64,000 nt of DNA. It comes from Bradyrhizobium lablabi (GTDB lineage Bacteria; Pseudomonadota; Alphaproteobacteria; Rhizobiales; Xanthobacteraceae). The position numbers were made by a program, and so were the translations under genes. Under the pieces are notes generated by a model that saw only the letters and a program-made list of their open reading frames with translations, did no database searches and was not told the DNA's origin. Location: assembly GCF_001440475.1 (NCBI RefSeq), contig NZ_LLYB01000134.1:254025-318024 (forward strand). Reading direction: 5' to 3'. Shown piece by piece: positions 8,068 through 16,705 of this stretch. How positions within the stretch are numbered: the first letter of the stretch is position 1; every line of letters begins with the position of its first letter.

Positions 8068-9071
8068 CGAACAGCCTCCTTGCGCCTGGGCGAGAGCAGT
8101 CCAGCCAGGCTCTTGACCGAGAACAGGCCGATCAGCCCCTGCGGGCGCGCCAGCGAGATCGCGATGATCAGGCCGCCATAGACGATCAAGTCGATACCCT
8201 TTCCGGAGCCGCCGACATAGGAGCGCGTCAGTTCGGTGAGCGGGATCAGGATGACCGCGCCCAGCATCGGCCCCCACAGCGTGCCGATGCCGCCGAGCAC
8301 CGCGGGCAACGCCATCAGCAGCGAGAACTGAAAGCCCATGACGCTTTCGGGATCGATGTAGGAAACGAACTGCGCATAGAAGCTGCCGCCGACCGCGACC
8401 AGGAACGCCGACACCGCCGCCGCGCCCATCTTGGAATTGAATACGACGACGCCGAGGCTTTCAGCGGCTTCCGGATTGTCCTTCACCGCCCGCCACCAAT
8501 AGCCCCATTTGGAATCTTCCAGCCACCAGGTGACGAACCAGGCGACACAGGCCAGCGCCAGCGCGAAGTAGAAATACGGCAGCTTGCTGCGCGGGAATTG
8601 GAACTTCAGCCAGCTATCGCCGCGCACCGGGATTTCGATACCCATCGCCGCACCGGCCCAATCCCAATTGTGGAACAGCAGCAGTCCGATTTCGGCGATG
8701 ACGATGGTGGCGATCACGAAGTAGTGGCCGCGCAGTCGGAAACAGGGATAGCCGAGCGCCATCGCGATCAGCGCGGAGATCACGCCGCCGCCGAGCATGC
8801 CGAACCATGGCAGCACGCCGAACTTGGTGAACAGCAGCGCGGTGGTATAGGCGCCAAGCCCGAAATAGAGCGCATGCCCGAGCGAGATCTGCCCGCAATA
8901 GCCGGACAGGATGTTCCAGCTTTGCGACAGCGCGCCCCACATCAGGGTCAGCACCATCATGTTCTGGAGGTAGGAGTCCTTGACGAACAGCGGGACGGTG
9001 GCCGCGATTGCGGCGAGGACAAAGGCGACGATGAGGTCGCGGCGGCGGCGTTCTGCGAAAGCGGTATCCAT
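8064..9071 (-). CDS. livM: branched-chain amino acid-type ABC permease LivM
   Basis: Inner-membrane permease of the HAAT importer, 335 residues from the ATG of MDTAFAERRRR, which shares its first base with the last base of the livH stop (TGATG). The region reads as about eight to ten hydrophobic segments, with the family motif GYCGQISLGHALYFGLGAYT after the second or third and the ATPase-contacting stretch near NPEAAESLGV. The frame continues open upstream across livH but that part is an arginine-rich shadow and was excluded. Confidence 0.93.
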   Translation of the reverse strand: MDTAFAERRRRDLIVAFVLAAIAATVPLFVKDSYLQNMMVLTLMWGALSQSWNILSGYCGQISLGHALYFGLGAYTTALLFTKFGVLPWFGMLGGGVISALIAMALGYPCFRLRGHYFVIATIVIAEIGLLLFHNWDWAGAAMGIEIPVRGDSWLKFQFPRSKLPYFYFALALACVAWFVTWWLEDSKWGYWWRAVKDNPEAAESLGVVVFNSKMGAAAVSAFLVAVGGSFYAQFVSYIDPESVMGFQFSLLMALPAVLGGIGTLWGPMLGAVILIPLTELTRSYVGGSGKGIDLIVYGGLIIAISLARPQGLIGLFSVKSLAGLLSPRRKEAVR

Positions 9072-9949
9072 CACATCGATCCGAACAGGCCGCGCGGGCG
9101 GACAAAGACCACAAGGAGATAGACGGCGTAGATGCCGACCGCCTTCAGCGACGGCGGCAGCAACATCGCAGTGGTGGCCTCGACGAGGCCGACGATGATG
9201 CCGCCGGCGAAAGCGCCGAACACGCTGCCGAAGCCGCCGAGCGCCACCGTCACATAGGCGATCAGCGCAAAGGAGGCGCCGACGTCGGGATAGATGTAGA
9301 AGAAGATGGCCATGATCGCGCCGGCAAGGCCGACCAGCGCCGCGCCGAGACCCCAGCCCAGCGCAAACACCTTGTTCTTGTCGATGCCGACCAGCGCCAC
9401 CGCGCCGGCGTCCTCGCGGGTCGCTTCCAGCGCGCGGCCGAAATCGGTGCGGTTGATGAAGAGATAGAGCCCGCCGAACGCCGCGATCGCGACCAGCGCG
9501 CCGACCAGTTGCGGCACCGGCAGGAAGATGCCGGCCACCGACACCGTCTTGCCGCCGAGCCATGAATGGGTGACGCTGCGGTAATCCGGCGTGAAGAAAT
9601 ACTGCGTCAGGCCACGCATGACGATGGCCAAACCAAATGTCGAGAAGATCTGCACCATCCCGGCATTGGCTTTGGCGCGCACCGCAAAGCGCACGATCAA
9701 TAGATAGACCACCGCCCCGAACACGAACAGGGCGGCAGCGACCAGCGGCGCCGACAGCAAGGGATCGATCGCGAAGAACACGAACAGGAAGAACGTCGCG
9801 TACATCGCGATCATCAGGAACTCGCCATGCGCGAAGTTCACGACGTCCATCAGGCCGAAGATCAGCGCGAGGCCGACGGCGATGAGGCCATAGAGCAGGC
9901 CCATGAGGAGACCGCTGGCGAGGCTTTGAATGATGGCGTCGGCTGTCAT
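9071..9949 (-). CDS. livH: branched-chain amino acid-type ABC permease LivH
   Basis: First permease of the HAAT importer, 292 residues, with about eight hydrophobic segments. The N-terminal motif GLLYGLIAVGLALIFGLMDV followed by NFAHGEF is diagnostic of LivH. A conserved cytoplasmic loop with TREDAGAVALVGID contacts the ATPases. It is separated from the upstream livK gene by a 218-base gap that contains a palindromic repeat, while livH-M-G-F are tightly overlapped. Confidence 0.93.
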   Translation of the reverse strand: MTADAIIQSLASGLLMGLLYGLIAVGLALIFGLMDVVNFAHGEFLMIAMYATFFLFVFFAIDPLLSAPLVAAALFVFGAVVYLLIVRFAVRAKANAGMVQIFSTFGLAIVMRGLTQYFFTPDYRSVTHSWLGGKTVSVAGIFLPVPQLVGALVAIAAFGGLYLFINRTDFGRALEATREDAGAVALVGIDKNKVFALGWGLGAALVGLAGAIMAIFFYIYPDVGASFALIAYVTVALGGFGSVFGAFAGGIIVGLVEATTAMLLPPSLKAVGIYAVYLLVVFVRPRGLFGSM

Positions 9950-9987
9950 GAAAGTCGCTCCAGCCCGGAGGCATTACTCTCAACTTT

Positions 9988-10108
9988 CGTCATTGCGAGC
10001 CAACGGGTCGGCGCGTAGCGCCGCCCGATGACAGGCTCCGCGAAGCAATCCATTCTTTCTTCGTGCGGCACGATGGATTGCTTCGTCGCTACGCTCCTCG
10101 CAATGACG
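9988..10108. repeat. palindromic intergenic repeat family A, copy 1
   Basis: Outer arms CGTCATTGCGAG and CTCGCAATGACG with inner arms GAAGCAATCCAT and ATGGATTGCTTCG form a long hairpin of about 121 bases. It sits between livK and livH within one operon. The same element recurs at 22634, 34440, 35825, 40599 and 48893. Confidence 0.9.
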
Positions 10109-10167
10109 AGGGGCGGCAGTCTCTGGCTAGTCGTCACAGTCATATCCCCCGCCCCCGCGTTCCCGTT

Positions 10168-11412
10168 TTATTTCATCGGCCAAACGGCTTCGGCGATGGC
10201 GGCCTGCGGCGGGAAGATGGTGACGAACTTGCCGCCGATATATTGCAGCAGCACCGGGTCGGCGTCGTTGTTCTGGCCGAGCTCGTCGAACTTGACGCGC
10301 TTCCAGGGCATGATGGTCTGCTCGCCCGGAATGTCGGTCGCGACCAGCGCCTCGCGGATCTTTTCGCCGTCGGTCGACTTGGCGCGGTTGATGGCATCAG
10401 CCATCACCAGGAGCCCCATGAACTGGCGCGAGGTCAGATCGTTGAAATCCTTGCCCGACTTCTCCTTGAACATGGCGTTGATCTTGCCGACCATCGGCCG
10501 CTTGGCGGCGAGGTCGAGCGAGAAGCTGCCGCGCGAGATCACGCCTTCGAGCTTGTCGCCGACCGCGTCATAGAGCGCCTTTTCGGAGAAGCCGGCGTCC
10601 TGCGCCACGATCGCGTTCGGCTTGTAGCCGAGCTCGGCCATGGTCTTCACCAGCAGGATGCCGTCGGTGGTGTAGCTCGAGGGCATCAGCACGTCGGCAT
10701 TCGCGGTCTTGAGCTGCTGCACTTCCGCGGACAATGACGGCGAGTTGGAACGGTACTTGATGTCGGAGATGACCTGGTAGCCGCGCTCGGACGCCAGCTT
10801 GAGCTGGGTGTTGGCGGAGTCGGTGCCGAAGATGGTGTCTTCGTGGAACAGCGACAGCGTGTCTATCTTCGTGCCCTTCTTCTTCATCGCGTCGAAAAAG
10901 CTGAACATCGCCGCCGAGAACATCTCGTCATGGGGCGCGGCGCGGAAATAGAATTTGAGGCCGCGCTTGTGCAGGCTCGGCGAGGAATTGTCCGCCGAGA
11001 TGAACGGGACCTGGTAGCGCTCGCAGATCTGGCTGACGGTGACCGCGACCGCGCTCTGATAGGTGCCGACGACGGCGCAGACCTTTTCCTGGGTGATCAG
11101 GCGCTCGGTCTCGGCGCGGCCTTTCTGCGGATCGGCCTGGTGATCGGCGAAGACGAGGCGGACCTTGGCGCCGCCGAGGCCGGGCAAGCCCTCGCCCTTC
11201 GCCAGCGGCAGATCGAAATCGTGGTCCTTGTTGATGATGTCGAGCGCGGTCTCGAACGACTTCTGCGCATCGACGCCCATCTGCGCGCTGGCGCCGGAGA
11301 ATGGATAGATCACGCCGATCACGACTTCGGACGTCTGCGCGCGGGCCGCGACAGGTCCGAGCGCTGCGGCAGCGGTGGCTCCAAGCAGTACATTACGGCG
11401 CGTGATGTTCAT
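10168..11412 (-). CDS. livK: HAAT-family periplasmic substrate-binding protein
   Basis: Type I periplasmic binding protein that delivers substrate to LivHMGF. 414 residues, start ATG of MNITRRNVLLG with an AAGGA ribosome site. The N-terminus has twin arginines at residues 5-6, a hydrophobic stretch and an AARAQ cleavage site, so Tat export is likely. The mature part begins VVIGVIYPFSGASAQMG, the usual first strand of the family. It is larger than E. coli LivK (about 370) and closer to urea/amide-type HAAT binders. It is first of the liv genes; the DUF1445 gene precedes it on the same strand by 83 bases. Confidence 0.88.
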   Translation of the reverse strand: MNITRRNVLLGATAAAALGPVAARAQTSEVVIGVIYPFSGASAQMGVDAQKSFETALDIINKDHDFDLPLAKGEGLPGLGGAKVRLVFADHQADPQKGRAETERLITQEKVCAVVGTYQSAVAVTVSQICERYQVPFISADNSSPSLHKRGLKFYFRAAPHDEMFSAAMFSFFDAMKKKGTKIDTLSLFHEDTIFGTDSANTQLKLASERGYQVISDIKYRSNSPSLSAEVQQLKTANADVLMPSSYTTDGILLVKTMAELGYKPNAIVAQDAGFSEKALYDAVGDKLEGVISRGSFSLDLAAKRPMVGKINAMFKEKSGKDFNDLTSRQFMGLLVMADAINRAKSTDGEKIREALVATDIPGEQTIMPWKRVKFDELGQNNDADPVLLQYIGGKFVTIFPPQAAIAEAVWPMK

Positions 11413-11495
11413 GGCGATATCCTTATGCTGGATGGCGACTATCGATGAAACGGGCGATGGTTACGGTAAAGCCTCAATGAGCAGCAGGCGCTGCA

Positions 11496-12347
11496 TCAAA
11501 GCACGGCAAGCGCTTTGTTCCTGAGATCGGTCACGAGCATCAATCCGGGCGCGTGCGTGATCGCAAACGGCACCTTCGCGGCCTGGATGACCGATTGCGG
11601 GGTCACGCCGCACGCCCAGAACACCGGAATTTCGTCAGCCTCGACCGGCACCGGATCGCCGTAGTCGGGCTTGGCGAGATCGGCAATGCCGATCTGTTCG
11701 GGAAGACCAATATGAACCGGCGCCCCATGCACCGAGGGGAAGCGCGACGTGATCTGCACCGCGCGGATCGCATTGGCGGGCTTGAACGGCCGCATCGTCA
11801 CCACCATCGGTCCGGCAAAGGGCCCGGCCGGGCTGCAGGCGATATTGGTGCGGTACATCGGCACGCGCACGTCGCGCTCGATATGGCGGATCGGCAGACC
11901 TTCCTCCAGCAGCGCCTCCTCGAACGAGAACGAGCAGCCGAGCACGAAGGCCACGAGATCGTCGCGCCAGTGCGCCGTGATGTCGGTTGGCTCCTCTAAG
12001 ATTTCGCCGTCGCGCCAGATGCGATAGCGCGGCAGGTCGGTGCGGATGTCGAGGTCGATGCCGAGCGCGGGAATGCGGGGATCGCCGACGTCGGACATGC
12101 CGATGATCGGGCACGGCTTGGGATTGAGCTGGCAGAAGCGGTGAAAGGCGCCCGCGAGTTTTTCCGGCAGGATGGCGAGGTTGCCCTGGACGAAGCCGTT
12201 GGCGACGCCTGCGGTGTGATGGGCCATGCCGTTGCGGCAGGCATGGCGGGCCGCGACGCTCGGCGATAAATCCGCCGTATCCTGACCTTGCCGTTCCGTC
12301 CTCGCCAAGCTGGTCATCGTTGTCCCCGCTTCCATTCTTGTCGACAT
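11496..12347 (-). CDS. DUF1445 (YcsI-family) putative hydro-lyase
   Basis: Member of the DUF1445/YcsI family, annotated elsewhere as a putative hydro-lyase; the biochemical role is unsettled. A DUF1445 domain also occurs in the mammalian D-glutamate cyclase protein, but it is not the part assigned that activity. Recognisable family landmarks are GFVQGNLAILP near residue 51, PKPCPIIGMSDVGDP, the FVLGCSFSFEEALLEEGLPIRHIE segment and FWACGVTPQSV near the C-terminus. 283 residues. It lies upstream of livK on the same strand and divergent from the LysR gene, so it is probably part of the same catabolic unit. Confidence 0.85.
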   Translation of the reverse strand: MSTRMEAGTTMTSLARTERQGQDTADLSPSVAARHACRNGMAHHTAGVANGFVQGNLAILPEKLAGAFHRFCQLNPKPCPIIGMSDVGDPRIPALGIDLDIRTDLPRYRIWRDGEILEEPTDITAHWRDDLVAFVLGCSFSFEEALLEEGLPIRHIERDVRVPMYRTNIACSPAGPFAGPMVVTMRPFKPANAIRAVQITSRFPSVHGAPVHIGLPEQIGIADLAKPDYGDPVPVEADEIPVFWACGVTPQSVIQAAKVPFAITHAPGLMLVTDLRNKALAVL

Positions 12348-12437
12348 CTACTCCCGCATATGGCTATGATAATGTCTAATCGTCTTTTCTAATCAAGTTC
12401 AATAAAACAAAATTATCGATCTGCGGGCAGAGGGTGC
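12348..12437. promoter_or_regulatory. divergent promoter region DUF1445-liv / LysR
   Basis: 90-base AT-rich gap between divergent starts, the usual place for a LysR-type operator controlling the neighbouring operon. AT-rich stretches around 12365-12415 could hold the two promoters; I could not settle on one T-N11-A site. Confidence 0.45.
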
Positions 12438-13355
12438 ATGACTGATTTCAAGGCAATTGAGACTTTCATGTGGGTGGTGACGCTCGGCAGCTTTCGCGGC
12501 GCGGCCCAGAAGCTCAACACCACCCAGCCCGCGATCTCGCAACGGATCGCCCAGCTCGAACGCGAGGTCGGCGTGCGGCTGCTGCAGCGCGACCGCCGCA
12601 TGGTGTTGCCGACGCCGAGCGGACGGCAATTGATGGTCTATGCCGAGAAACTGATCGGGCTGCGCTCGGAGATGCTCGCCGTGGTCGGCGATCGCTCGGC
12701 GATGCGCGGCGTGCTGCGACTCGGCGTCGCCGAAACCATCGTGCACACCTGGTTGTCGCAGCTCATCAAGAGCGTCAATCACGCCTATCCCAACATCTCG
12801 CTCGAAATCGAAGTCGACATCACCTCGAATTTGCGGACGCGCCTCTTGGCGCAGGAGATCGAACTCGCGTTCCTGCTCGGGCCCCTGACGGCGCCGAGCG
12901 TCAGCAACCGTGTGCTGTGCGATTATCCGGTCGGGTTCCTCGCCAGCCCCTCGCTCGGGCTCGGCACCCGCCAGTTGACCGTGCATGATCTCGCGAAATT
13001 TCCGATCATCACCTTCCCGCGCAAGACCCCGCCCTATGAGGTCGTGCGCTCGCTGTTCAACCGGCCGGACCTGCCGCCGATGCGCCTGCATGCCAGCGCC
13101 TCGATTGCGACCGTCATTCACATGGCGATCGAGGGCCTCGGCATTGCCGTGATTCCGACCGCGATCGTCGAAAGCGAAATGACCGACGGACGGCTGCAAT
13201 TGCTGTCGACCGACGTGCAACTGCCAAAGCTGACGTTTTCGGCGAGCTGGCTGGCCTCGCCCGATACCGTCGCCGTGGAACGCGTGGCCGAGCTCGCCGC
13301 AAATCTGGCCCGCGGCGGCGTCATTGTTGACGGGCCGCCGCAGGCGCGTCATTGA
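12438..13355 (+). CDS. LysR-type transcriptional regulator
   Basis: 305 residues, the standard LTTR length. The N-terminal winged helix covers residues about 1-60 (FKAIETFMWVVTLGSFRGAA, then NTTQPAISQRIAQLE), followed by a linker helix and a periplasmic-binding-like effector domain to the end. It is divergent from the DUF1445-livKHMGF genes and followed on its own strand by the M20 hydrolase and D-2-hydroxyacid dehydrogenase. By position it most likely controls both arms; the effector is unknown. Confidence 0.92.
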   Translation: MTDFKAIETFMWVVTLGSFRGAAQKLNTTQPAISQRIAQLEREVGVRLLQRDRRMVLPTPSGRQLMVYAEKLIGLRSEMLAVVGDRSAMRGVLRLGVAETIVHTWLSQLIKSVNHAYPNISLEIEVDITSNLRTRLLAQEIELAFLLGPLTAPSVSNRVLCDYPVGFLASPSLGLGTRQLTVHDLAKFPIITFPRKTPPYEVVRSLFNRPDLPPMRLHASASIATVIHMAIEGLGIAVIPTAIVESEMTDGRLQLLSTDVQLPKLTFSASWLASPDTVAVERVAELAANLARGGVIVDGPPQARH

Positions 13356-13409
13356 AAACGACCGAACAAGAATGAACAAGCGCCTGCCCACCTGATCCCG
13401 GAATAGTGC

Positions 13410-14660
13410 ATGACCAAGATCGGCTCCAACCTGCAAATCGATTCCGCCCGGCTGTGGGGCACGATTCACGAAACCGCCAAATTCGGTGCCACGCCGAAAG
13501 GCGGCGTACGGCGGCTGACGCTGGGGCCCGAGGACAAGCAGGTGCGCGACTGGTTCCGGAACGCCTGCGAGGCTGCAGGGCTGGAAGTGCATGTCGACGC
13601 GCTGGGTTCGATGTTCGGTGTGCGCAAGGGCCGCGACATGTCGAAGCCGCCGGTGGGGCTCGGCTCGCATCTCGACACGCAACCGACCGGCGGCAAATAT
13701 GACGGCGTGCTCGGCACGCTGGCGGCGCTGGAAGTGGTGCGCACGCTCAACGATGCCGGCATCGAAACCGAGACACCGATCTGCGTCTGCAACTGGACCA
13801 ACGAGGAAGGCTCGCGGTTTGCGCCGGCGATGATGGCCTCCGCCGCCTATGTCGGCGATTTCACCACCGATGACATTTTGTCGCGCCGGGATGCCGAGGG
13901 TGTCACCGTGGCGCAGGCGCTCGACAGCATCGGTTACCGCGGCGATCGGCCGGTGGGAACGCAGAAATTCTCAGGCTTCGTCGAACTGCACATCGAACAG
14001 GGCCCGATCCTGGAGGCCGAGAACAAGACCATCGGCGTCGTCGATTCCGGCCAGGGCGTGCTGTGGTACGACGGCAAGATCACCGGCTTCGAGAGCCATG
14101 CCGGCTCGACCCCGATGCCGCTGCGGCGCGATGCGCTGGCGACGCTGTCGGAAATCGTGCTGGCGATGGAAGCAATCGCAAAGAAGCACGGCCCGAAGGC
14201 GGTCGGCACCATCGGGGAAGCCGTGATCGCCAATCCCTCACGCAACGTCATTCCCGGCGAGATCGCCTTCACCGTGGATTGCCGCAGCGCCGATGCCGCG
14301 ATCATGGATGCACTGGACAGGGATCTGCGTGCGGCGATTGCCGAGATCGCGGCCCGGCGCAAGGTCGAGGTGCAATTCGACCTGATCTGGCGCAAGCCGC
14401 CGACGCATTTCGATCCGAAACTGGTGGATGCGGTGGAGAATGCCGCAAAAATGCTCGGCTATTCGCACCGGCGCATCACTTCCGGCGCCGGCCACGATGC
14501 CTGCAACCTCAACACCGTGATGCCGGCGGCGATGGTGTTCGTGCCCTGCAAGGACGGTATCAGCCACAACGAACTCGAAGACGCCACCCAGCCCGATTGC
14601 GCGGCGGGCGCCAACGTGCTGATGCATACCGTACTGGCACTGGCCGGCGTCGCATCCTGA
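13410..14660 (+). CDS. M20-family Zn-dependent amidohydrolase (N-carbamoyl amino acid / allantoate amidase type)
   Basis: 416 residues, matching the HyuC/AmaB/AllC branch of peptidase family M20. Metal-site residues are in place: His87 in GSHLDTQPTGGKYDG, the bridging Asp98, the Glu pair in NEEGSRF (about 132-133), a His in ELHIEQGP and a final His in SGAGHDACNL. These enzymes hydrolyse N-carbamoyl amino acids, allantoate, ureidoglycine or similar compounds; sequence alone does not choose between them. It lies downstream of the LysR gene and opposite a HAAT importer, consistent with uptake and hydrolysis of an amide or ureido compound. Confidence 0.85.
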   Translation: MTKIGSNLQIDSARLWGTIHETAKFGATPKGGVRRLTLGPEDKQVRDWFRNACEAAGLEVHVDALGSMFGVRKGRDMSKPPVGLGSHLDTQPTGGKYDGVLGTLAALEVVRTLNDAGIETETPICVCNWTNEEGSRFAPAMMASAAYVGDFTTDDILSRRDAEGVTVAQALDSIGYRGDRPVGTQKFSGFVELHIEQGPILEAENKTIGVVDSGQGVLWYDGKITGFESHAGSTPMPLRRDALATLSEIVLAMEAIAKKHGPKAVGTIGEAVIANPSRNVIPGEIAFTVDCRSADAAIMDALDRDLRAAIAEIAARRKVEVQFDLIWRKPPTHFDPKLVDAVENAAKMLGYSHRRITSGAGHDACNLNTVMPAAMVFVPCKDGISHNELEDATQPDCAAGANVLMHTVLALAGVAS

Positions 14661-14689
14661 TATCAAAACAAGAAATGGGGGGAATGCCC

Positions 14690-15604
14690 ATGCGCGGAGT
14701 TTTTGTCGACGCCAATGAATCGCTGGCCGTGATCTTCGAACGACTGGAACAGCCCGGCGATCCCAAGGTGCGGATCAACCGCAATCCCGACATCAGCCCG
14801 GAGCAATATCCTGAGATCCTCGACGGCGCCGAAATCGCCATCGTCGATCACACCGCGTTGCCGACCGATATCGCGAAGAAATGCGCGGGCCTGAAGCACG
14901 TGGTGTTTCTCGGCACCGGCGCGCGCAGCTACATGAGTCCCGACGAGCTCGCCGAGACCGGCATCCACGTGCACCTGATCAAGGGCTATGGTGATACGGC
15001 GGTCGCCGAATGCGCCATCGCGCTGATGTGGGAAGGCGCGCGCGGCCTTGCCAAGATGGACCGCGGCATCCGCGCCGGCAACTGGCTGCGCGACGACGGG
15101 ATGCAGCTCACCGGCAAGACGCTCGGCCTGATCGGTTTTGGCGGCATCGCCGCCGAAGTCGCCCGCATCGCGCTCGGCGCAGGGATGCGCGTGATCGCCT
15201 GGAACCGGTCGCCGAAAAAATATCCGAAGGTCGAGTTCCTCGATTTCGACGAAGTGCTGACCGAGAGCGACGTGGTTTCGATCCATCTGCTGCTGAACGA
15301 CGAGACGCGCGGCATGATCTCGCGCGCCTGCATCGAGGGGATGAAGCCCGGCGTCATCCTGGTCAACACCGCGCGCGGCGCCATCGTCGACGAGGAAGCG
15401 ATGATCGAAGCCCTGAAATCGGGCCATATCCGTCACGCCGGGCTCGACGTTTTCAACATCGAGCCGCTGCCGGCGGACCATCCGCTGACGGCGCTGCCCA
15501 ACGTAACGCTATCGGCGCATTCGGCATTCCGCACGCCGGAGGCCAGCGAGAATTTGATGAGTGCGGCCTGGGAGCATTGCCGGCGGATCGCGAGGGGAAA
15601 GTAG
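14690..15604 (+). CDS. D-isomer-specific 2-hydroxyacid dehydrogenase
   Basis: NAD(P)-dependent oxidoreductase of the phosphoglycerate/D-lactate dehydrogenase superfamily, 304 residues from the ATG of MRGVFVDANES. A GGGGGGA ribosome site six bases upstream decides this start over ATGs at 14675 and 14684. The Rossmann motif LIGFGGIAAEVAR, the NTARGAIVDE segment with the substrate-binding Arg, a Glu in FNIEPLP and the catalytic His in SAHSAF are present. It follows the M20 gene by 29 bases and is probably cotranscribed. The substrate is unknown. Confidence 0.87.
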   Translation: MRGVFVDANESLAVIFERLEQPGDPKVRINRNPDISPEQYPEILDGAEIAIVDHTALPTDIAKKCAGLKHVVFLGTGARSYMSPDELAETGIHVHLIKGYGDTAVAECAIALMWEGARGLAKMDRGIRAGNWLRDDGMQLTGKTLGLIGFGGIAAEVARIALGAGMRVIAWNRSPKKYPKVEFLDFDEVLTESDVVSIHLLLNDETRGMISRACIEGMKPGVILVNTARGAIVDEEAMIEALKSGHIRHAGLDVFNIEPLPADHPLTALPNVTLSAHSAFRTPEASENLMSAAWEHCRRIARGK

Positions 15605-15697
15605 CCGCAAATCGCTCCTTGCGGGTTTGAACCGGATCCCGAGCCTTTGCGACCACAGGAAGCGTGCGCCCTGCCGGTGCGCGCATCCGAGGTTCAC

Positions 15698-16345
15698 ATG
15701 CGCTCACGTTTCATGAATTCACTGTTCGATCGAGGTCAGCCCGCTGACGCTGCCGATTCCTACAAACGGCGGCTCGCCATCTACGAAAGCGAACTCGACG
15801 AGCCCGAATTCACCTCCCGCGATACGGGCGACCGCCGCATCGACGTTCACGCCTTCGGCCGGGATTTCGTGCCGGATTGCGAGGAGGGTTCGGACGAAGG
15901 CTACGTGCTCCTGACCAACGGCATGAGCGAGCAGCGCATGGCCGTGCCGCCTGAGGCGAAGGAGACAAAGGCGCGCGCCGAGCTGATGTGGTACGTCCGC
16001 GAGGCAACGACGGAGATTTGCAGCAACCTGCGCTGGCTCGGTTCAGTCCCGTTCATCGACAACACCTGGTTCGGGTTCGGGCACCGTGTGCCCATGCCGG
16101 CGCCGCCCGTCCGCGGCACCGACTTCAAGACCTTCCTGTTCCTCACGCCGATCATCACCCCGGACCAGCGCATCGCAGAGCAGCTTTCGAGCGGCGGGGA
16201 TGCAGCGGAAATTCTGACCGTCAACCTGATCTCCGACCGCGAGTATGAGCTGATCAAGAACGAGGGCCTCGACGCGTTCCTGGATCTTCTTGACGAGAAT
16301 GGATATCCGCCGATCTTCGATCCGGCACGTAAGTCGTATGTTTAG
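15698..16345 (+). CDS. suppressor-of-fused (SUFU) domain protein
   Basis: About 215 residues from the ATG of MRSRFMNSL; the next Met, five codons on, is an alternative. The central segment YVLLTNGMSEQRM, together with the spaced FLTPIITPD and AAEILTVNLISDREYELIKNEGLDAFL blocks, looks like a bacterial SUFU-domain protein. Cytoplasmic, no signal peptide. SUFU is one of the superfamilies used as immunity proteins against polymorphic toxins, but no toxin gene is adjacent here. It stands alone between the dehydrogenase and the PHA synthase operon. The family call is from memory of the motif pattern and should be confirmed. Confidence 0.6.
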   Translation: MRSRFMNSLFDRGQPADAADSYKRRLAIYESELDEPEFTSRDTGDRRIDVHAFGRDFVPDCEEGSDEGYVLLTNGMSEQRMAVPPEAKETKARAELMWYVREATTEICSNLRWLGSVPFIDNTWFGFGHRVPMPAPPVRGTDFKTFLFLTPIITPDQRIAEQLSSGGDAAEILTVNLISDREYELIKNEGLDAFLDLLDENGYPPIFDPARKSYV

Positions 16346-16705
16346 CCGCAGGGCGCGACAGGGTTCGCCGAGGTAGGTCCCGTTTCCTTCCCCCTGATGG
16401 GCAAGGAGGATCGCTGAACGCTGACGCCTCCATCGCCATCACGCGTTTGATTGGCTTCGCGGCCGGCTACGCGGAGCACAACGTGTCTACCGCCGGCACT
16501 GTGGGGTCCCCCAACTCTATTGATCTAAGTCAAGCCTGAATAACCTGACCTGCTAGAGCGTAGGTATCAGGGGAAGCAACCGACGCGCGCGACAACGCCA
16601 AGGTTGGCTGGCCCCTGCCCTGCTACCCGGAAATTTGCTGGTCGCATCGCTCATTCTATCGGTCCGGGGAACAGGACGATGCGATTGCGTCTGCAGGAGG
16701 TTCAG
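16346..16705. other. 360-base non-coding region upstream of the PHA synthase operon
   Basis: No credible coding frame on either strand. The first half shows no clear signal. The second half holds the FixK/FNR-type box at 16520 and the probable phaC leader. The 5' leader of about 140 bases between the inferred transcription start and the phaC ATG is long enough for a regulatory RNA element, though none was recognised. Confidence 0.6.
16520..16533 (+). promoter_or_regulatory. FixK/FNR-type box (anaerobox)
   Basis: The sequence TTGATCTAAGTCAA is a near-perfect TTGAT-N4-ATCAA palindrome recognised by FNR/FixK-family regulators. Its centre is 179 bases before the phaC start. A class II layout would put the transcript start near 16568, with TAGAGC at 16554-16559 or TAGGTA at 16561 as a possible -10. 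It suggests that phaC and the two following genes are induced at low oxygen. Confidence 0.7.

Noticed and set aside
8064..9983. 639-codon reading of livM extended over livH
   Set aside because: The first 304 codons are out of frame with livH and have shadow-like composition; the LivM family start at 9071 is preceded by the overlapping livH stop. No frameshift or fusion is needed.
14063..14689. Upstream extension of the D-2-hydroxyacid dehydrogenase
   Set aside because: It is a frame-shifted shadow of the M20 hydrolase; the ATG at 14690 fits the family start and ribosome site.
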